In this document: positions 19,955 to 28,549 of the stretch, one piece after another
Layout of the letters: every line of letters starts with the position of its first letter
Position numbering within the stretch: position 1 is the first letter of the stretch
Source of the DNA: Aeromicrobium erythreum
GTDB taxonomy: Bacteria; Actinomycetota; Actinomycetes; Propionibacteriales; Nocardioidaceae
Length of the DNA stretch: 64,000 bases
Direction of reading: 5' to 3'
Assembly (NCBI RefSeq): GCF_001509405.1
Contig: NZ_CP011502.1
Coordinates: 2,418,001 to 2,482,000, forward strand
Notes under the pieces: generated by a model
Databases searched by the model: none
What the model was told of the DNA's origin: nothing
What the model saw: the letters and a program-made list of their open reading frames with translations, nothing else
Made by a program: the position numbers and the translations under genes

Positions 19955-20686
19955 CTACTGCGCGTCGGCCGCGTCCTCCTCGTCGTCGCCGAGGAGGGCG
20001 GCGTGGGCGAGGCCGGCGATCGCGGCACCGACGACGGGCGCCAGGATGAAGACCCAGACCTGCGAGAGGGCGTCGCCGCCCGCGAACCAGGCCACGCCGA
20101 GCGAGCGCGCCGGGTTCACCGACGTGTTGCTGACCGGGATGCTCACGAGGTGGATCAGCGTGAGGGCCAGACCGATGGCGAGGCCCGAGAAGCCGACCGC
20201 CGCACGCTTGGACGAGGCGCCGAGGATCACGAAGAGGAAGAAGGCGGTCAGCACGACCTCGGTGACCACGACGGCCCAGAACCCGTGGCCGCCGGGCGAG
20301 CGGTCGCCGTAGCCGTTCGTGGCGAAACCGGAGGCGACGGCGTCGAACCCGGGCTTGCCCGAGGCGATGGCGAGCAGGAGCGCACCGGCCACGGTCGCGC
20401 CGACCACCTGTGCCGCCGCGTACGCCGGTACGTCCTTCCACGGGAAGCGGCGGGCGGTCGCGAGTCCCACGGACACCGCGGGGTTGAAGTGCCCGCCGGA
20501 GACGGGGCCGAACGCGTAGGCGCCGGTGAGGACGGTCAGGCCGAACGCCAGCGCGACGCCGGCGAAGCCGACCTGGTCACCGGCGAGCACCGCGGTGCCG
20601 CAGCCGCCGAGGACGAGCCAGAAGGTGCCGAGCGCCTCGGCCGTCAGGCGCTGCGAGGTGGTGAAGACGGGCGTGGTGGTGGACAT
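19955..20686 (-). CDS. aqpZ: aquaporin Z-like water channel
   Basis: Six-helix MIP-family channel of 243 residues with both NPA motifs: HFNPAVS (Asn68-Ala70) and SVNPARS (Asn191-Ala193). His180, Arg194 and a narrow selectivity region fit the water-specific AqpZ type rather than glycerol facilitators. An acidic cytoplasmic tail closes the protein. ATG at 20686 has GAGAGG upstream. The 165 bp between it and moxR show no gene. Confidence 0.93.
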   Translation of the reverse strand: MSTTTPVFTTSQRLTAEALGTFWLVLGGCGTAVLAGDQVGFAGVALAFGLTVLTGAYAFGPVSGGHFNPAVSVGLATARRFPWKDVPAYAAAQVVGATVAGALLLAIASGKPGFDAVASGFATNGYGDRSPGGHGFWAVVVTEVVLTAFFLFVILGASSKRAAVGFSGLAIGLALTLIHLVSIPVSNTSVNPARSLGVAWFAGGDALSQVWVFILAPVVGAAIAGLAHAALLGDDEEDAADAQ

Positions 20687-20733
20687 GGGGCCTCTCTCGT
20701 GTCGAGGTGGGGACGGGACGGGGTGCCGGGCGG

Positions 20734-20877
20734 TCAGCGCCGACGCGACCGGCGCGAGCCGCGGTCGTGGCGACGCTCCTCGAGCTTGCGCTTCTCGATC
20801 GGCAGTCCGACGAGCGAGAGCAGCTTCCAGACGAGCCAGCCGAGCAGGGCGAACAGGTTGCGCTTGGGTCGAGCCAT
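20734..20877 (-). CDS. 47-residue basic single-helix protein
   Basis: A short gene with good start signals: GAGGAG six bases before the ATG at 20877. The product has a Lys/Arg-rich start (MARPKRN), one hydrophobic stretch ([19 protein letters not shown]), then a highly basic tail ending RRSRRR. This looks like a small membrane-anchored protein that could bind nucleic acid or anionic lipid. It is 47 bp upstream of aqpZ on the same strand and may share its mRNA. I do not recognise a family. Confidence 0.6.
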   Translation of the reverse strand: MARPKRNLFALLGWLVWKLLSLVGLPIEKRKLEERRHDRGSRRSRRR

Positions 20878-21031
20878 CGGGGACTCCTCGGGGAGACGGG
20901 TGGTGGGGGACGACGGTGAGAGTGCCGGAGGAGACCGATCGTCACGTCCGACGACATATGACTCAGGTCACGTCTCCTCGCGCAGGGTCGCGCCAGCGCC
21001 GGACGATGCGCGTCCGGCGATACTGGGGGGC

Positions 21032-21061
21032 ATGACTCTCGAGACCCGGACGGCTCGGTGA
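21032..21061 (+). CDS. possible leaderless mini-ORF coupled to the flavodoxin-like gene
   Basis: A nine-codon frame, MTLETRTAR, whose TGA overlaps the GTG start of the next gene. TACTGG at 21021-21026 is five bases ahead of its ATG and could be a -10. The following gene lacks a Shine-Dalgarno sequence, so re-initiation is a plausible way to start it. It may instead have no role. Confidence 0.3.
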   Translation: MTLETRTAR

Positions 21062-21567
21062 GCACCCTCCTGCTCGTGCTGCACACGCCCACGGCGGCCA
21101 CCCGCCTCCTGGGCGAGGAGCTCGCAGCCGGTGCCCAGGACGACGCGATCGAGGGCGTCGACGTCCGGGTCCTCTCCCCCGACACGACCACGGCCGACGA
21201 CCTCCTCGCGGCGGACGGCCTCGTGCTGCTCTGCCCGGCCAACTTCGGGTACATGTCGGGTCTGCTCAAGGACCTCTTCGACCGGACGTTCCTGGCCGTC
21301 GGCGGAGCGCTGGGCGACGACGGCGGCGGGGCCCGCACCGACGCCGGGGGCGGGACCTCCGACGGCGGCCGCCTTCCGTGGGCGCTCTGCGTGCACGGCC
21401 GCTACGACGCCGAAGGCGCCGTCCGCTCGGTCGAGTCGATCGCGCAGGCCCTCCCCTGGCGCCGCGTCGCGGCCCCGCTGCAGCTGCTCGGCGACGTCGG
21501 CGACGACGAGCGTGCGGCTGCCTACGAGCTCGGCGCGACGGTGGCGGCCCTGCTCGACGTCGGCTGA
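21058..21567 (+). CDS. flavodoxin-fold protein
   Basis: A 169-residue protein resembling flavodoxin and NADPH-dependent FMN reductases. The first strand and loop (LLLVLHTPTAATRLLGEEL) sit where the FMN phosphate loop would be. Next come DGLVLLCPANFGYMSGLLKDLFDRTF, a strong match to the family block that contacts the flavin, and ALCVHGRYDAEGAVRSV. The loop TPTAATR departs from the usual S/T-x-T-G-x-T, so cofactor binding needs testing. GTG at 21058 has no clear ribosome site. Confidence 0.72.
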   Translation: MSTLLLVLHTPTAATRLLGEELAAGAQDDAIEGVDVRVLSPDTTTADDLLAADGLVLLCPANFGYMSGLLKDLFDRTFLAVGGALGDDGGGARTDAGGGTSDGGRLPWALCVHGRYDAEGAVRSVESIAQALPWRRVAAPLQLLGDVGDDERAAAYELGATVAALLDVG

Positions 21568-21607
21568 CGCTCACCTCGACCGACCGGTGCCGCCCTAGGC
21601 TGACCGG

Positions 21608-21967
21608 ATGGACCTGCTCGTTGCCGCCGCCCTGATGGCCGGCCCGCCATGTGCGCTGGCCACCGTCGGCGTCGGGCCGGTCGTGGTCGCGCAGGCCCGC
21701 TCTGCCGGGTGGCGCGTCGCGGTCGTCCTCCTCGCGGTGGCCTCCCTGGCATCCGCCGCCGTCCTGTGGAGGGCCTGGGGCACAGGCTTCGACGCCGTCG
21801 ACGGCCTGGGCGAGGAACCGTCGTGGGTCGGTCCCGCGCTGCAGGGTGGTGCGGTCGTCTGGACGCTCACCACCGTCGCCCTCGGCGTCGTGGTCGTCGC
21901 GGCGCACCGGCGCCGCCGCGCCGTCGACAGGACGGGGCTGGGCCGTCCTGGGACCATGGGGTCATGA
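21608..21967 (+). CDS. small three-helix membrane protein
   Basis: A 119-residue protein with three predicted helices (about residues 3-28, 35-55 and 75-98) and a basic end. It appears leaderless: TAGGCT at 21596-21601 is six bases before the ATG and no ribosome site is present. Its TGA overlaps the next gene's ATG as ATGA. No family recognised. Confidence 0.65.
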   Translation: MDLLVAAALMAGPPCALATVGVGPVVVAQARSAGWRVAVVLLAVASLASAAVLWRAWGTGFDAVDGLGEEPSWVGPALQGGAVVWTLTTVALGVVVVAAHRRRRAVDRTGLGRPGTMGS

Positions 21968-22701
21968 ACCTCCCCGAGGGACTGCCCACGCTGACGGCCG
22001 GCGCCCACGACGCCGACGCGGGCGAGGCCTGCGTCATGGAGTACGTCTCGGTCCTGGCCGGCGAGCCGTGGAGCGACCGGCCCGAGTGCACCCACCCGGT
22101 GCTCGCCCACGAGGCGCGCACCGCCAACGACCTCGCGAGCGACGCCGACCGGCACCGTCTGGTGCCGCTGGTCGGTCGCCTCTTCGGCACGGGCGACGAC
22201 TCCGTCGAGCTGCGCACCCGGCTACGTCTCGCACAGGCCGCGCAGGTGCTCCGCCTCGTCGACCCGACGGCGCGCGTCAGCGTGCAGGGCTACGCCGACC
22301 ACACGCAGCTGCTGCTCGCGTCGCACGACGTCGACGCGCTCGACGCCGCCGCGCAGGCGCGCGAGGTCGCGGCCGCCTGGGACGTCGCCCGCACCGCATC
22401 GCTGCACGGGGGCGACCTCGACCCGGCACACGCCGAGCACCACCGCACCGCGTCGCGCGTCATGGCCTTCGCGGCCGGGCCCGACCTCACCGCGCCCGAG
22501 GCGTGGTCGCTGGCGACCCTGGCTGCCGCGCACCGCGTGGCCGCCGGCGAGTGCCGCGCCGACTGCGGCGACGGCGAGGCCCGTGCCCGTCGCATGGTGC
22601 GCGAGCTCGGCGAGCTGATCGACGTCTACGACGACGTCACCGGCCGCGTGGCCGACGCCGTCGCCCCTCGCGACGCCGCCGCGCTCGCCGCGCGCCTCTG
22701 A
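21964..22701 (+). CDS. conserved actinobacterial protein of unknown function
   Basis: A 245-residue, largely helical, soluble protein. The N-terminus GAHDADAGEACVMEYVSVLAGEPWSDRPECTHPVLA matches a motif common in actinobacterial hypothetical proteins and in some of their phages (a Cys-x-Met-Glu, then GEPWSD and a second Cys before HPVL). A later CRADCGDGEARARRM segment adds two cysteines. It is coupled to the preceding small membrane protein and ends one base short of the convergent PHP gene's stop. Function is unknown. Confidence 0.68.
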   Translation: MNLPEGLPTLTAGAHDADAGEACVMEYVSVLAGEPWSDRPECTHPVLAHEARTANDLASDADRHRLVPLVGRLFGTGDDSVELRTRLRLAQAAQVLRLVDPTARVSVQGYADHTQLLLASHDVDALDAAAQAREVAAAWDVARTASLHGGDLDPAHAEHHRTASRVMAFAAGPDLTAPEAWSLATLAAAHRVAAGECRADCGDGEARARRMVRELGELIDVYDDVTGRVADAVAPRDAAALAARL

Positions 22702-22702
22702 G

Positions 22703-23713
22703 CTACCGGCGACCGGTCCAGGCCAGGAGATCCTCGAGTGGCCAGGTGGTCACGATGCGCTCGAGCGGCACGCCCAGAGCGGCAGCTCGCGCACAGCCGT
22801 GGTCGAGGAAGTCGAGCTGGCCGGGGGCGTGCGCGTCGGAGTCGATGCTGAACAGGCAGCCGGCCTCGAGCGCCAGCCGCACGAGGTCGTCCGGCGGGTC
22901 GGCCCGCTCAGGACGGGCGTTGATCTCCACGGCCACGTCGTGCTCGGCGCACGCCGCGAACACCCGGCGCGCGTCGAACCGGCTCGGCGGACGAGTACCT
23001 CGTCCCCCCTCCACCAGCCGACCCGTGCAGTGGCCGAGCACGTCGGTCGCCGGGTTCCTGACGGCGGCGAGCATGCGTCGCGTCATCGCGATGCTGTCGG
23101 CGCGCAGGTCGGAGTGCACGCTCGCCACCACGACGTCGAGCCGGTCGAGCAGCGCCGGGTCCTGGTCCAGCGACCCGTCCTTCAGGATGTCGACCTCGAT
23201 GCCCGACAGCACCCGGGTGCCCTCTACCTGCGCGTCGACGTCGGCGACCAGCTCCAGCTGCGCCTCCAGCCGGTCCGCGGTCAGGCCGTTGGCCACCGTC
23301 AGGCGTGGTGAGTGGTCGGTGATCGCGACGTACTCGTGCCCGAGGCGCGCCGCCGTCCGGGCCATGACCTCCAGCGGCGAGCCGCCGTCGGACCAGTCCG
23401 TGTGGGTGTGCAGGTCGCCGCGGACGGCCGCACGGACCCGCTCGCCGCCGGCGACGAGCGGACCCTCGCCCTCCTCCCGGAGGGTGGCGAGGTAGTCGGG
23501 CACCCGACCCTCGACCACCTCGCGCACCACCCCGGCCGTGCGCTCGCCGATCCCGTCGAGCGAGCGCAGCCGCCCCTCCCGGGCGAGCTGCTCGACGTCG
23601 TCGCGGTCGCGCAGCACGTCGGCGGCCCGCCGGAACGCCTCCACGCGGTAGCTCGAGGCGCGAGCGCGCTCCAGCCAGAACGCGACCTCCTCGAGCGCGG
23701 TCACCGGGTCCAT
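22703..23713 (-). CDS. PHP-domain protein with PolX-like helix-hairpin-helix, polymerase domain absent
   Basis: A 336-residue protein. Residues 1-80 match the N-terminal helical and helix-hairpin-helix part of family X polymerases (SSYRVEAFRRAADVL, LRSLDGIGERTAGVV). The PHP phosphoesterase domain follows directly, with DLHTHTDWSDGG (His102, His104), EYVAITDHSP, GIEVDIL, ASVHS, LGHCTGR, VEINARPERADPP and SIDSDAHAP supplying the metal ligands. The nucleotidyltransferase domain that lies between them in PolX is missing, so it is probably a nuclease or phosphatase in DNA repair, not a polymerase. Confidence 0.85.
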   Translation of the reverse strand: MDPVTALEEVAFWLERARASSYRVEAFRRAADVLRDRDDVEQLAREGRLRSLDGIGERTAGVVREVVEGRVPDYLATLREEGEGPLVAGGERVRAAVRGDLHTHTDWSDGGSPLEVMARTAARLGHEYVAITDHSPRLTVANGLTADRLEAQLELVADVDAQVEGTRVLSGIEVDILKDGSLDQDPALLDRLDVVVASVHSDLRADSIAMTRRMLAAVRNPATDVLGHCTGRLVEGGRGTRPPSRFDARRVFAACAEHDVAVEINARPERADPPDDLVRLALEAGCLFSIDSDAHAPGQLDFLDHGCARAAALGVPLERIVTTWPLEDLLAWTGRR

Positions 23714-23746
23714 GCGTCCATCGTGCACCGGGCCTACGGTGGGCGC

Positions 23747-24016
23747 ATGATCCGTCGCCACGTCGTCGTCTCCGGCCACGTCCAGGGCGTCTTCTACCGT
23801 GCGTCGCTCGAGCGCGAGGCGCACGCAGCGGGTGTGGCCGGCTGGGTACGCAACCGCGACGACGGCACCGTTGAGGCGGTGCTCGAGGGCGAGCCTGCCG
23901 CCGTCGAGCGTGTGCTCGCGTGGTGCCGCCAGGGGCCACCTCGCGCGGAGGTCGCCGACGTCGCGGTCGAGGAGGAGGAGCCGGTCGGCGAGACCGGGTT
24001 CAGGACCCGCGGCTAG
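23747..24016 (+). CDS. acyP: acylphosphatase
   Basis: A full-length 89-residue acylphosphatase that hydrolyses acyl phosphates. The signature SGHVQGVFYRASLEREA contains the phosphate-binding loop and catalytic Arg, and GWVRNRDDGTVEAVLEG contains the catalytic Asn. The gene appears leaderless: TACGGT at 23735-23740 is six bases before the ATG. It is divergent from the PHP gene by 33 bp and shares the bases of its stop codon with convergent era (CTAG at 24013-24016). Confidence 0.95.
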   Translation: MIRRHVVVSGHVQGVFYRASLEREAHAAGVAGWVRNRDDGTVEAVLEGEPAAVERVLAWCRQGPPRAEVADVAVEEEEPVGETGFRTRG

Positions 24017-24927
24017 AACCCGAGCTTGCGCAGCTGCTTGGGGTCGCGCTGCCAGTCCTTCGCCACCTTGACGTGCAGGTCGAGGTGCACGGGAGTCCCG
24101 AGCAGCCGCTCGACCTGGGTGCGCGAGACCGTGCCGATCTCCTTCAGGCGCGCACCCTTGCGCCCGATGACGATGCCCTTCTGGCTGTCGCGCTCGACGT
24201 AGACGTTGACCCGGACGTCGAGCAGCGGGCGGTCGGCCGGACGGTCCTCGCGCGGCACCATCTCCTCGACGACCACGGCGATCGAGTGCGGCAGCTCGTC
24301 GTGGACGCCCTCCAGAGCGGCCTCGCGGACGATCTCCGCGACGATCGTCTCCTCCGGCTCGTCGGTGAGCTGGCCCTCCGGGTACATGGGCGGACCTTCG
24401 GGCAGCGTGGCGACGAGCAGGTCGGCGAGCAGGTCGACCTGGTCGCCGGCGACCGCGGAGACCGGCACGATGTCGCGCCACACGAGACCGGCCGCCTCAC
24501 CGGCCGACTGGACCGCGAGCAGCTGCTCCCCCACCCGCTCGGGGGCGACGAGGTCGGTCTTGGTGACCACGGCGAGCACGGGCGTGCGGCGGATCTTCGC
24601 GAGCTCCTCGACGAGGAAGCGGTCGCCGGGCCCGACCTTCTGGTCCGCGGGGAAGCACATGGCGATGGTGTCGACCTCGGCCCACGTGGTGCGGACGATG
24701 TCGTTGAGGCGCTGGCCGAGGGTGTTGCGGGGTCGGTGCAGACCCGGCGTGTCGACGAGGACGAGCTGCGCGTCGTCGCGGTGCACCAGGCCGCGGATCG
24801 CGTGCCGGGTGGTCTGCGGCTTGGAGGAGGTGATGGCCACCTTCTCGCCGACGAGGGCGTTGGTGAGCGTCGACTTGCCCGCGTTGGGGCGGCCGACGAA
24901 GCAGGCGAAGCCGGAGCGGAAGGTCAC
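24013..24927 (-). CDS. era: GTPase Era
   Basis: Essential GTPase for 16S rRNA processing and 30S assembly. The 304 residues have G1 GRPNAGKST, G3 DTPGLHRP, G4 TKTD and the C-terminal KH domain with GIVIGRKGARLKEIG. GTG at 24927 overlaps the upstream stop (GTGA). It is the last gene of the long hrcA-to-era cluster. Confidence 0.97.
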   Translation of the reverse strand: MTFRSGFACFVGRPNAGKSTLTNALVGEKVAITSSKPQTTRHAIRGLVHRDDAQLVLVDTPGLHRPRNTLGQRLNDIVRTTWAEVDTIAMCFPADQKVGPGDRFLVEELAKIRRTPVLAVVTKTDLVAPERVGEQLLAVQSAGEAAGLVWRDIVPVSAVAGDQVDLLADLLVATLPEGPPMYPEGQLTDEPEETIVAEIVREAALEGVHDELPHSIAVVVEEMVPREDRPADRPLLDVRVNVYVERDSQKGIVIGRKGARLKEIGTVSRTQVERLLGTPVHLDLHVKVAKDWQRDPKQLRKLGF

Positions 24928-25283
24928 GTCGTGGTCCCCTCGACGACCGTGCCGGCCGTGTCGGCGCGGAACACCGGGACACCCGTCCCGGCGAGGTCGC
25001 GCACCGCGCCGACGTCGGGCAGCGCGTCGGCGACGACGAGCGCCGCCTCGAGACCGCGCGCGCCGGAGGAGACGGCCATGGCGACGGCGAGGTCGAGCGC
25101 ACCGACGTGCAGCGACGTCAGCGCGACGTCGGCCGCGGCGTACGTGCGACCGTCGAGGTCGCGCACGGCGGCACCCGCCGGCGCCTGGGTGCGCGCGCGG
25201 GTGGCGCGGGCCAGGGTGGCGAGCTTCGCGTCCTCCGGTCCGGGAGCCGGGTCGAGAGCGTGGGCGGGGGTGGGGTCAGCCAC
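24924..25283 (-). CDS. cytidine-deaminase-like protein lacking the zinc motifs
   Basis: A 119-residue protein of the kind usually annotated as cytidine deaminase between the CBS-domain gene and era. The outline fits (AAVRDLDGRTYAAADVAL, then LDLAVAMAVSSGARGLEAALVV). However the catalytic H/CxE and the PCxxC zinc motifs are both absent, and the protein contains no cysteine at all. It is therefore unlikely to deaminate cytidine and may have a structural or regulatory role. GTG at 25283 has GGAGG six bases upstream and overlaps the CBS gene's stop by eight bases. Confidence 0.75.
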   Translation of the reverse strand: MADPTPAHALDPAPGPEDAKLATLARATRARTQAPAGAAVRDLDGRTYAAADVALTSLHVGALDLAVAMAVSSGARGLEAALVVADALPDVGAVRDLAGTGVPVFRADTAGTVVEGTTT

Positions 25284-26571
25284 GGGATCCTCCGGGGACG
25301 GGGTCGGGGTCGGACGGGACGTCGACGCGCGAGACGTGCACGCGTCCGATGCGGTTGCGGCGGCCGCTCGGGGCCTCGGCGACGAGCCGCAGGCCCTCCA
25401 CCTCCACCGTGCTGCCGGGGATGGGGACCTTGCCGAGGTGCTTGGCGAGCAGGCCGCCGACGGAGTCGACGTCCTCGTCGTCGAGGTCGACGTCGAACAG
25501 CTCGCCGAGGTCGTCGACGTCGTAGCGGGCGCTCACCCGGTACGACCCGTCGGAGAGGCTCTCGAGCTCGTCGGGCTCGGTGTCGTACTCGTCGGTGATC
25601 TCGCCGACGATCTCCTCGAGGATGTCCTCGATCGTGACCATGCCCGACGTGCCGCCGAACTCGTCGACGACGATCGCGACGTGCGTGCGCTGCGCCTGCA
25701 TCTCCTTGAGGAGGTCGTCGGCCGGCTTCGTGTCGGGCACGAACAGGCACGGACGCATGATGGAGTCGATGCGCTCGGTCGACTCCGCGACGTGGTTGTC
25801 GAAGACCCGCTTCGTGACGTCCTTCAGGTACGCCATGCCCAGCACGTCGTCGAGGTTCTCGCCGATGACCGGCACCCGCGAGTAGCCGCTGCGCAGGCAC
25901 AGCGACATCGCCTGGCGCAGCGTCTTGGACTGCTCGATGAACACGAGGTCCGGGCGCGGCACCATGACCTCGCGCACGATCGTGTCGCCCAGCTCGAAGA
26001 CCGACTGGATCATGCGTGACTCGTCGGACTCGATGACGCTGCTGGCGGCGGCGAGGTCGACGAGCTCGCGCACCTCGACCTCCGACGCGAACGGTCCCTC
26101 ACGGAAGCCGCGACCGGGGGTGAGCGCGTTGCCGAGCACGATGAGCAGCCGGGGCACCGGTCCGAGCAGGGCGGTGAGCAGCCGCACCGGACCGGCCGAC
26201 GCGAGCGCCACGGCCTCGGAGTGCTGGCGACCGAGCGTCCGCGGCCCGACGCCGATGAGGACGTAGGAGACGACGACCATGATCGCCACGGCGACGACGA
26301 TCTGCCACCACAGCCCGCCGACGACGTCGTCGACCACGAGCGCGACGAGCACGACGGCCGCCGTCTCGCAGACCACCCGCAGCAGCAGCACCGTGTTGAG
26401 GGCGGGTGCGGGGTCCTCGAGGATCCGGCCGAGGGGCACGGCGCCGCCGCGACCCTCCTCGCGCAGCTCCGCGGCGCGGGCGCGCGAGAACGACGACAGC
26501 GCGGCGTCGACGCTCGCCAGCGTGCCCGCCGCGACCGCCAGGACGACCGACGCGACGATCGCGACCGTCAT
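25276..26571 (-). CDS. CorC/HlyC-type membrane protein with CNNM and CBS domains
   Basis: A 431-residue protein with an N-terminal DUF21/CNNM membrane domain (about residues 1-165, four hydrophobic stretches), a pair of CBS domains (about 185-310, from REVMVPRPDLVFI to VDEFGGTSGMVTIEDILEEIVGEI), and a C-terminal CorC_HlyC domain. The family is linked to magnesium or other divalent ion transport. The ATG overlaps ybeY's TGA as ATGA. It belongs to the conserved era-ybeY-phoH cluster. Confidence 0.93.
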   Translation of the reverse strand: MTVAIVASVVLAVAAGTLASVDAALSSFSRARAAELREEGRGGAVPLGRILEDPAPALNTVLLLRVVCETAAVVLVALVVDDVVGGLWWQIVVAVAIMVVVSYVLIGVGPRTLGRQHSEAVALASAGPVRLLTALLGPVPRLLIVLGNALTPGRGFREGPFASEVEVRELVDLAAASSVIESDESRMIQSVFELGDTIVREVMVPRPDLVFIEQSKTLRQAMSLCLRSGYSRVPVIGENLDDVLGMAYLKDVTKRVFDNHVAESTERIDSIMRPCLFVPDTKPADDLLKEMQAQRTHVAIVVDEFGGTSGMVTIEDILEEIVGEITDEYDTEPDELESLSDGSYRVSARYDVDDLGELFDVDLDDEDVDSVGGLLAKHLGKVPIPGSTVEVEGLRLVAEAPSGRRNRIGRVHVSRVDVPSDPDPVPGGSRG

Positions 26572-27095
26572 CGCAGGCTGCCTCCGTCGGCGCCCGGTCG
26601 GGGCTCGACGACGCCGTCCTCGACGTCGCCGCCCGCCGCGACCTGCTGCCACTCCAGCAGCAGCCGACCCTGGATGCCGAACATCTCGGCGTGCTCCTCG
26701 GGCGTGGCGTGGTCGAAGCCGAGCAGGTGCAGGATGCCGTGCGTGGTGAGCAGGTCGATCTCGTCGGACACGTCGTGGCCGGCGGCCGGCGCCTGCTGCG
26801 CCGCCACCTGCGGGCAGAGGGCGATGTCGCCGAGGTAGCCCTCGGGCTCGTCCTCCGGCTCGCGGTCGCGCCGTCCGGGCGACAGCTCGTCCATCGGAAA
26901 GGACAGCACGTCGGTGGGGCCCTTCTTGTCCATCCACTGCTCGTTGAGCACGGCGATGGTGTCGGTGTCGACGAGGCGGACCGTCAGCTCGGTGGCCGGG
27001 TGCAGCCGCATGCGCCGCATGACGAAGCGGCACAGCCGGGTGAGGGCGACGACGTCGACGCCCTGGCCGGACTCATCGAGGACGTCGACGTTCAT
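26568..27095 (-). CDS. ybeY: endoribonuclease YbeY
   Basis: Metal-dependent RNase for rRNA maturation and ribosome quality control. The 175 residues carry GPTDVLSFPMDEL and the zinc motif HGILHLLGFDH (HxxxHxxxxxH). A loop rich in Asp, Glu and Arg (PGRRDREPEDEPEG) sits between them. ATG at 27095 is inside the last codons of phoH (23-bp overlap), and a short tail follows the catalytic domain. Confidence 0.97.
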   Translation of the reverse strand: MNVDVLDESGQGVDVVALTRLCRFVMRRMRLHPATELTVRLVDTDTIAVLNEQWMDKKGPTDVLSFPMDELSPGRRDREPEDEPEGYLGDIALCPQVAAQQAPAAGHDVSDEIDLLTTHGILHLLGFDHATPEEHAEMFGIQGRLLLEWQQVAAGGDVEDGVVEPRPGADGGSLR

Positions 27096-28095
27096 GCTCC
27101 ACCTGTCCCGCGGCCGGGGCCGACTCGTTCTCGAACGCGTCGTACGCGGCGACGATGCGCCCGACGAGCTTGTGCCGCACGACGTCGCTCGAGGTCAGCG
27201 TCGCGAAGTGGATGTCCTTGACGTCCGCGAGGATGTCGCGCACGACCCGCAGGCCGCTCTTCTGGCCCGACGGGAGGTCGACCTGGCTCACGTCGCCGGT
27301 GACCACGATCTGCGAGCCGAAGCCGAGCCGGGTCAGGAACATCTTCATCTGCTCGGGGGTGGTGTTCTGCGCCTCGTCGAGGATGATGAAGGCGTCCTGG
27401 AGCGTGCGGCCGCGCATGTAGGCCAGCGGGGCGATCTCGATGGTACCGCTCGTGAGGAGCTTGGGGATCGTCTCGGGGTCGAGCATGTCGTGCAGCGCGT
27501 CGTACAGCGGGCGAAGGTACGGGTCGATCTTCTCGCTCAGCGTGCCGGGCAGGTAGCCCAGCCGCTCCCCCGCCTCGACGGCGGGTCGGGTCAGGATGAT
27601 GCGGGTGATCTCCTTGGCCTGCAGCGCCTGGACGGCCTTGGCCATCGCGAGGTAGGTCTTGCCCGTACCGGCCGGGCCGATGCCGAAGACGATCGTGTTC
27701 TGGTCGATCGCGTCGACGTACTTCTTCTGGTTCAGCGTCTTCGGCCGGATGGTGCGGCCCCGGTTGCTGAGGATGTTGAGGCTGAGCACCTCGGCCGGGC
27801 GCTCCTGCGTCTCGGTGCGCAGCATGCCGATGGAGCGCTCGACGGTCTCGGCGGTGAGTCCCTGGCCCGTGCGCACGATGGCGACGAGCTCGTCGAGCAG
27901 CCGCTCGACGAGCGCGACCTCGGCCGGGGCGCCGGTGACGGTCAGCTGGTTGCCCCGCGCGTGGACCGCCGCGTCGAACGCGTCCTCGACGATGCGCAGG
28001 TACTCGTCGCCCGGTCCGTAGAGGGAGACGGTGTCGATGCTGGTCGGGACGGTGAACGTGTGGGGACGCTGGTCCCCGGGAGAATCAGGAGTCAT
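27073..28095 (-). CDS. phoH: PhoH-family ATPase
   Basis: A 340-residue PhoH-like protein. It has Walker A GIGPAGTGKTYLAM and Walker B AFIILDEAQNTTPEQMKMFLTR. The N-terminal 100 residues include a KH-like nucleic-acid binding segment. The family is a P-loop ATPase, possibly an RNA helicase working with YbeY. I prefer ATG at 28095; TACCAT at 28105-28110 could be its -10, and that hexamer would destroy an upstream ATG choice at 28107. Confidence 0.93.
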   Translation of the reverse strand: MTPDSPGDQRPHTFTVPTSIDTVSLYGPGDEYLRIVEDAFDAAVHARGNQLTVTGAPAEVALVERLLDELVAIVRTGQGLTAETVERSIGMLRTETQERPAEVLSLNILSNRGRTIRPKTLNQKKYVDAIDQNTIVFGIGPAGTGKTYLAMAKAVQALQAKEITRIILTRPAVEAGERLGYLPGTLSEKIDPYLRPLYDALHDMLDPETIPKLLTSGTIEIAPLAYMRGRTLQDAFIILDEAQNTTPEQMKMFLTRLGFGSQIVVTGDVSQVDLPSGQKSGLRVVRDILADVKDIHFATLTSSDVVRHKLVGRIVAAYDAFENESAPAAGQVEHERRRPR

Positions 28096-28160
28096 GTGTG
28101 CCCCCATGGTACGGGGGTGCGCCGACACGTCGACAGCGCCGGACCGCGGCGCCCGTGCGC

Positions 28161-28505
28161 TCAGCCCGGCGGCCAGCCGAGCGAGCGCCCGGCGAGCACG
28201 TGCCCGTGGCAGTGGAACACCGTCTGGTGCGCGTCGGCACCGGTGTTGAAGACGAGCCGGTAGGAGCCGCCCGCCTCGTCGGCGACGCGGCGGGCCAGGC
28301 GCAGCAGGCCCACGGCCGCCTCCGGCTCGGCCTCGGCCAGGCTGCCGACATCGGGCTGGTGCACGCGCGGGATGACGAGCACGTGCGTGGGTGCCTGCGG
28401 GCTGATGTCGCGGAACGCCACGGCGTGCTCGTCCTGCGCGACGACGTCGGCGGGCACCTCGCCCTCGACGATCTTGCAGAACAGGCAGTCGGCGCTGGGG
28501 CTCAT
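28161..28505 (-). CDS. HIT-family hydrolase (HinT-like)
   Basis: A 114-residue histidine-triad protein that probably hydrolyses nucleoside phosphoramidates. The N-terminal zinc-binding style CLFCKIVEGEVPA and the HIT motif VFHCHGHVLAG (three His in HxHxH form) are intact. It is the usual neighbour of phoH, ybeY and dnaJ in actinobacteria. Confidence 0.94.
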   Translation of the reverse strand: MSPSADCLFCKIVEGEVPADVVAQDEHAVAFRDISPQAPTHVLVIPRVHQPDVGSLAEAEPEAAVGLLRLARRVADEAGGSYRLVFNTGADAHQTVFHCHGHVLAGRSLGWPPG

Positions 28506-28549
28506 GGTCCCTTCCTACCGCACCCGGCGGCCCGCGACGAGGCCGCCAC

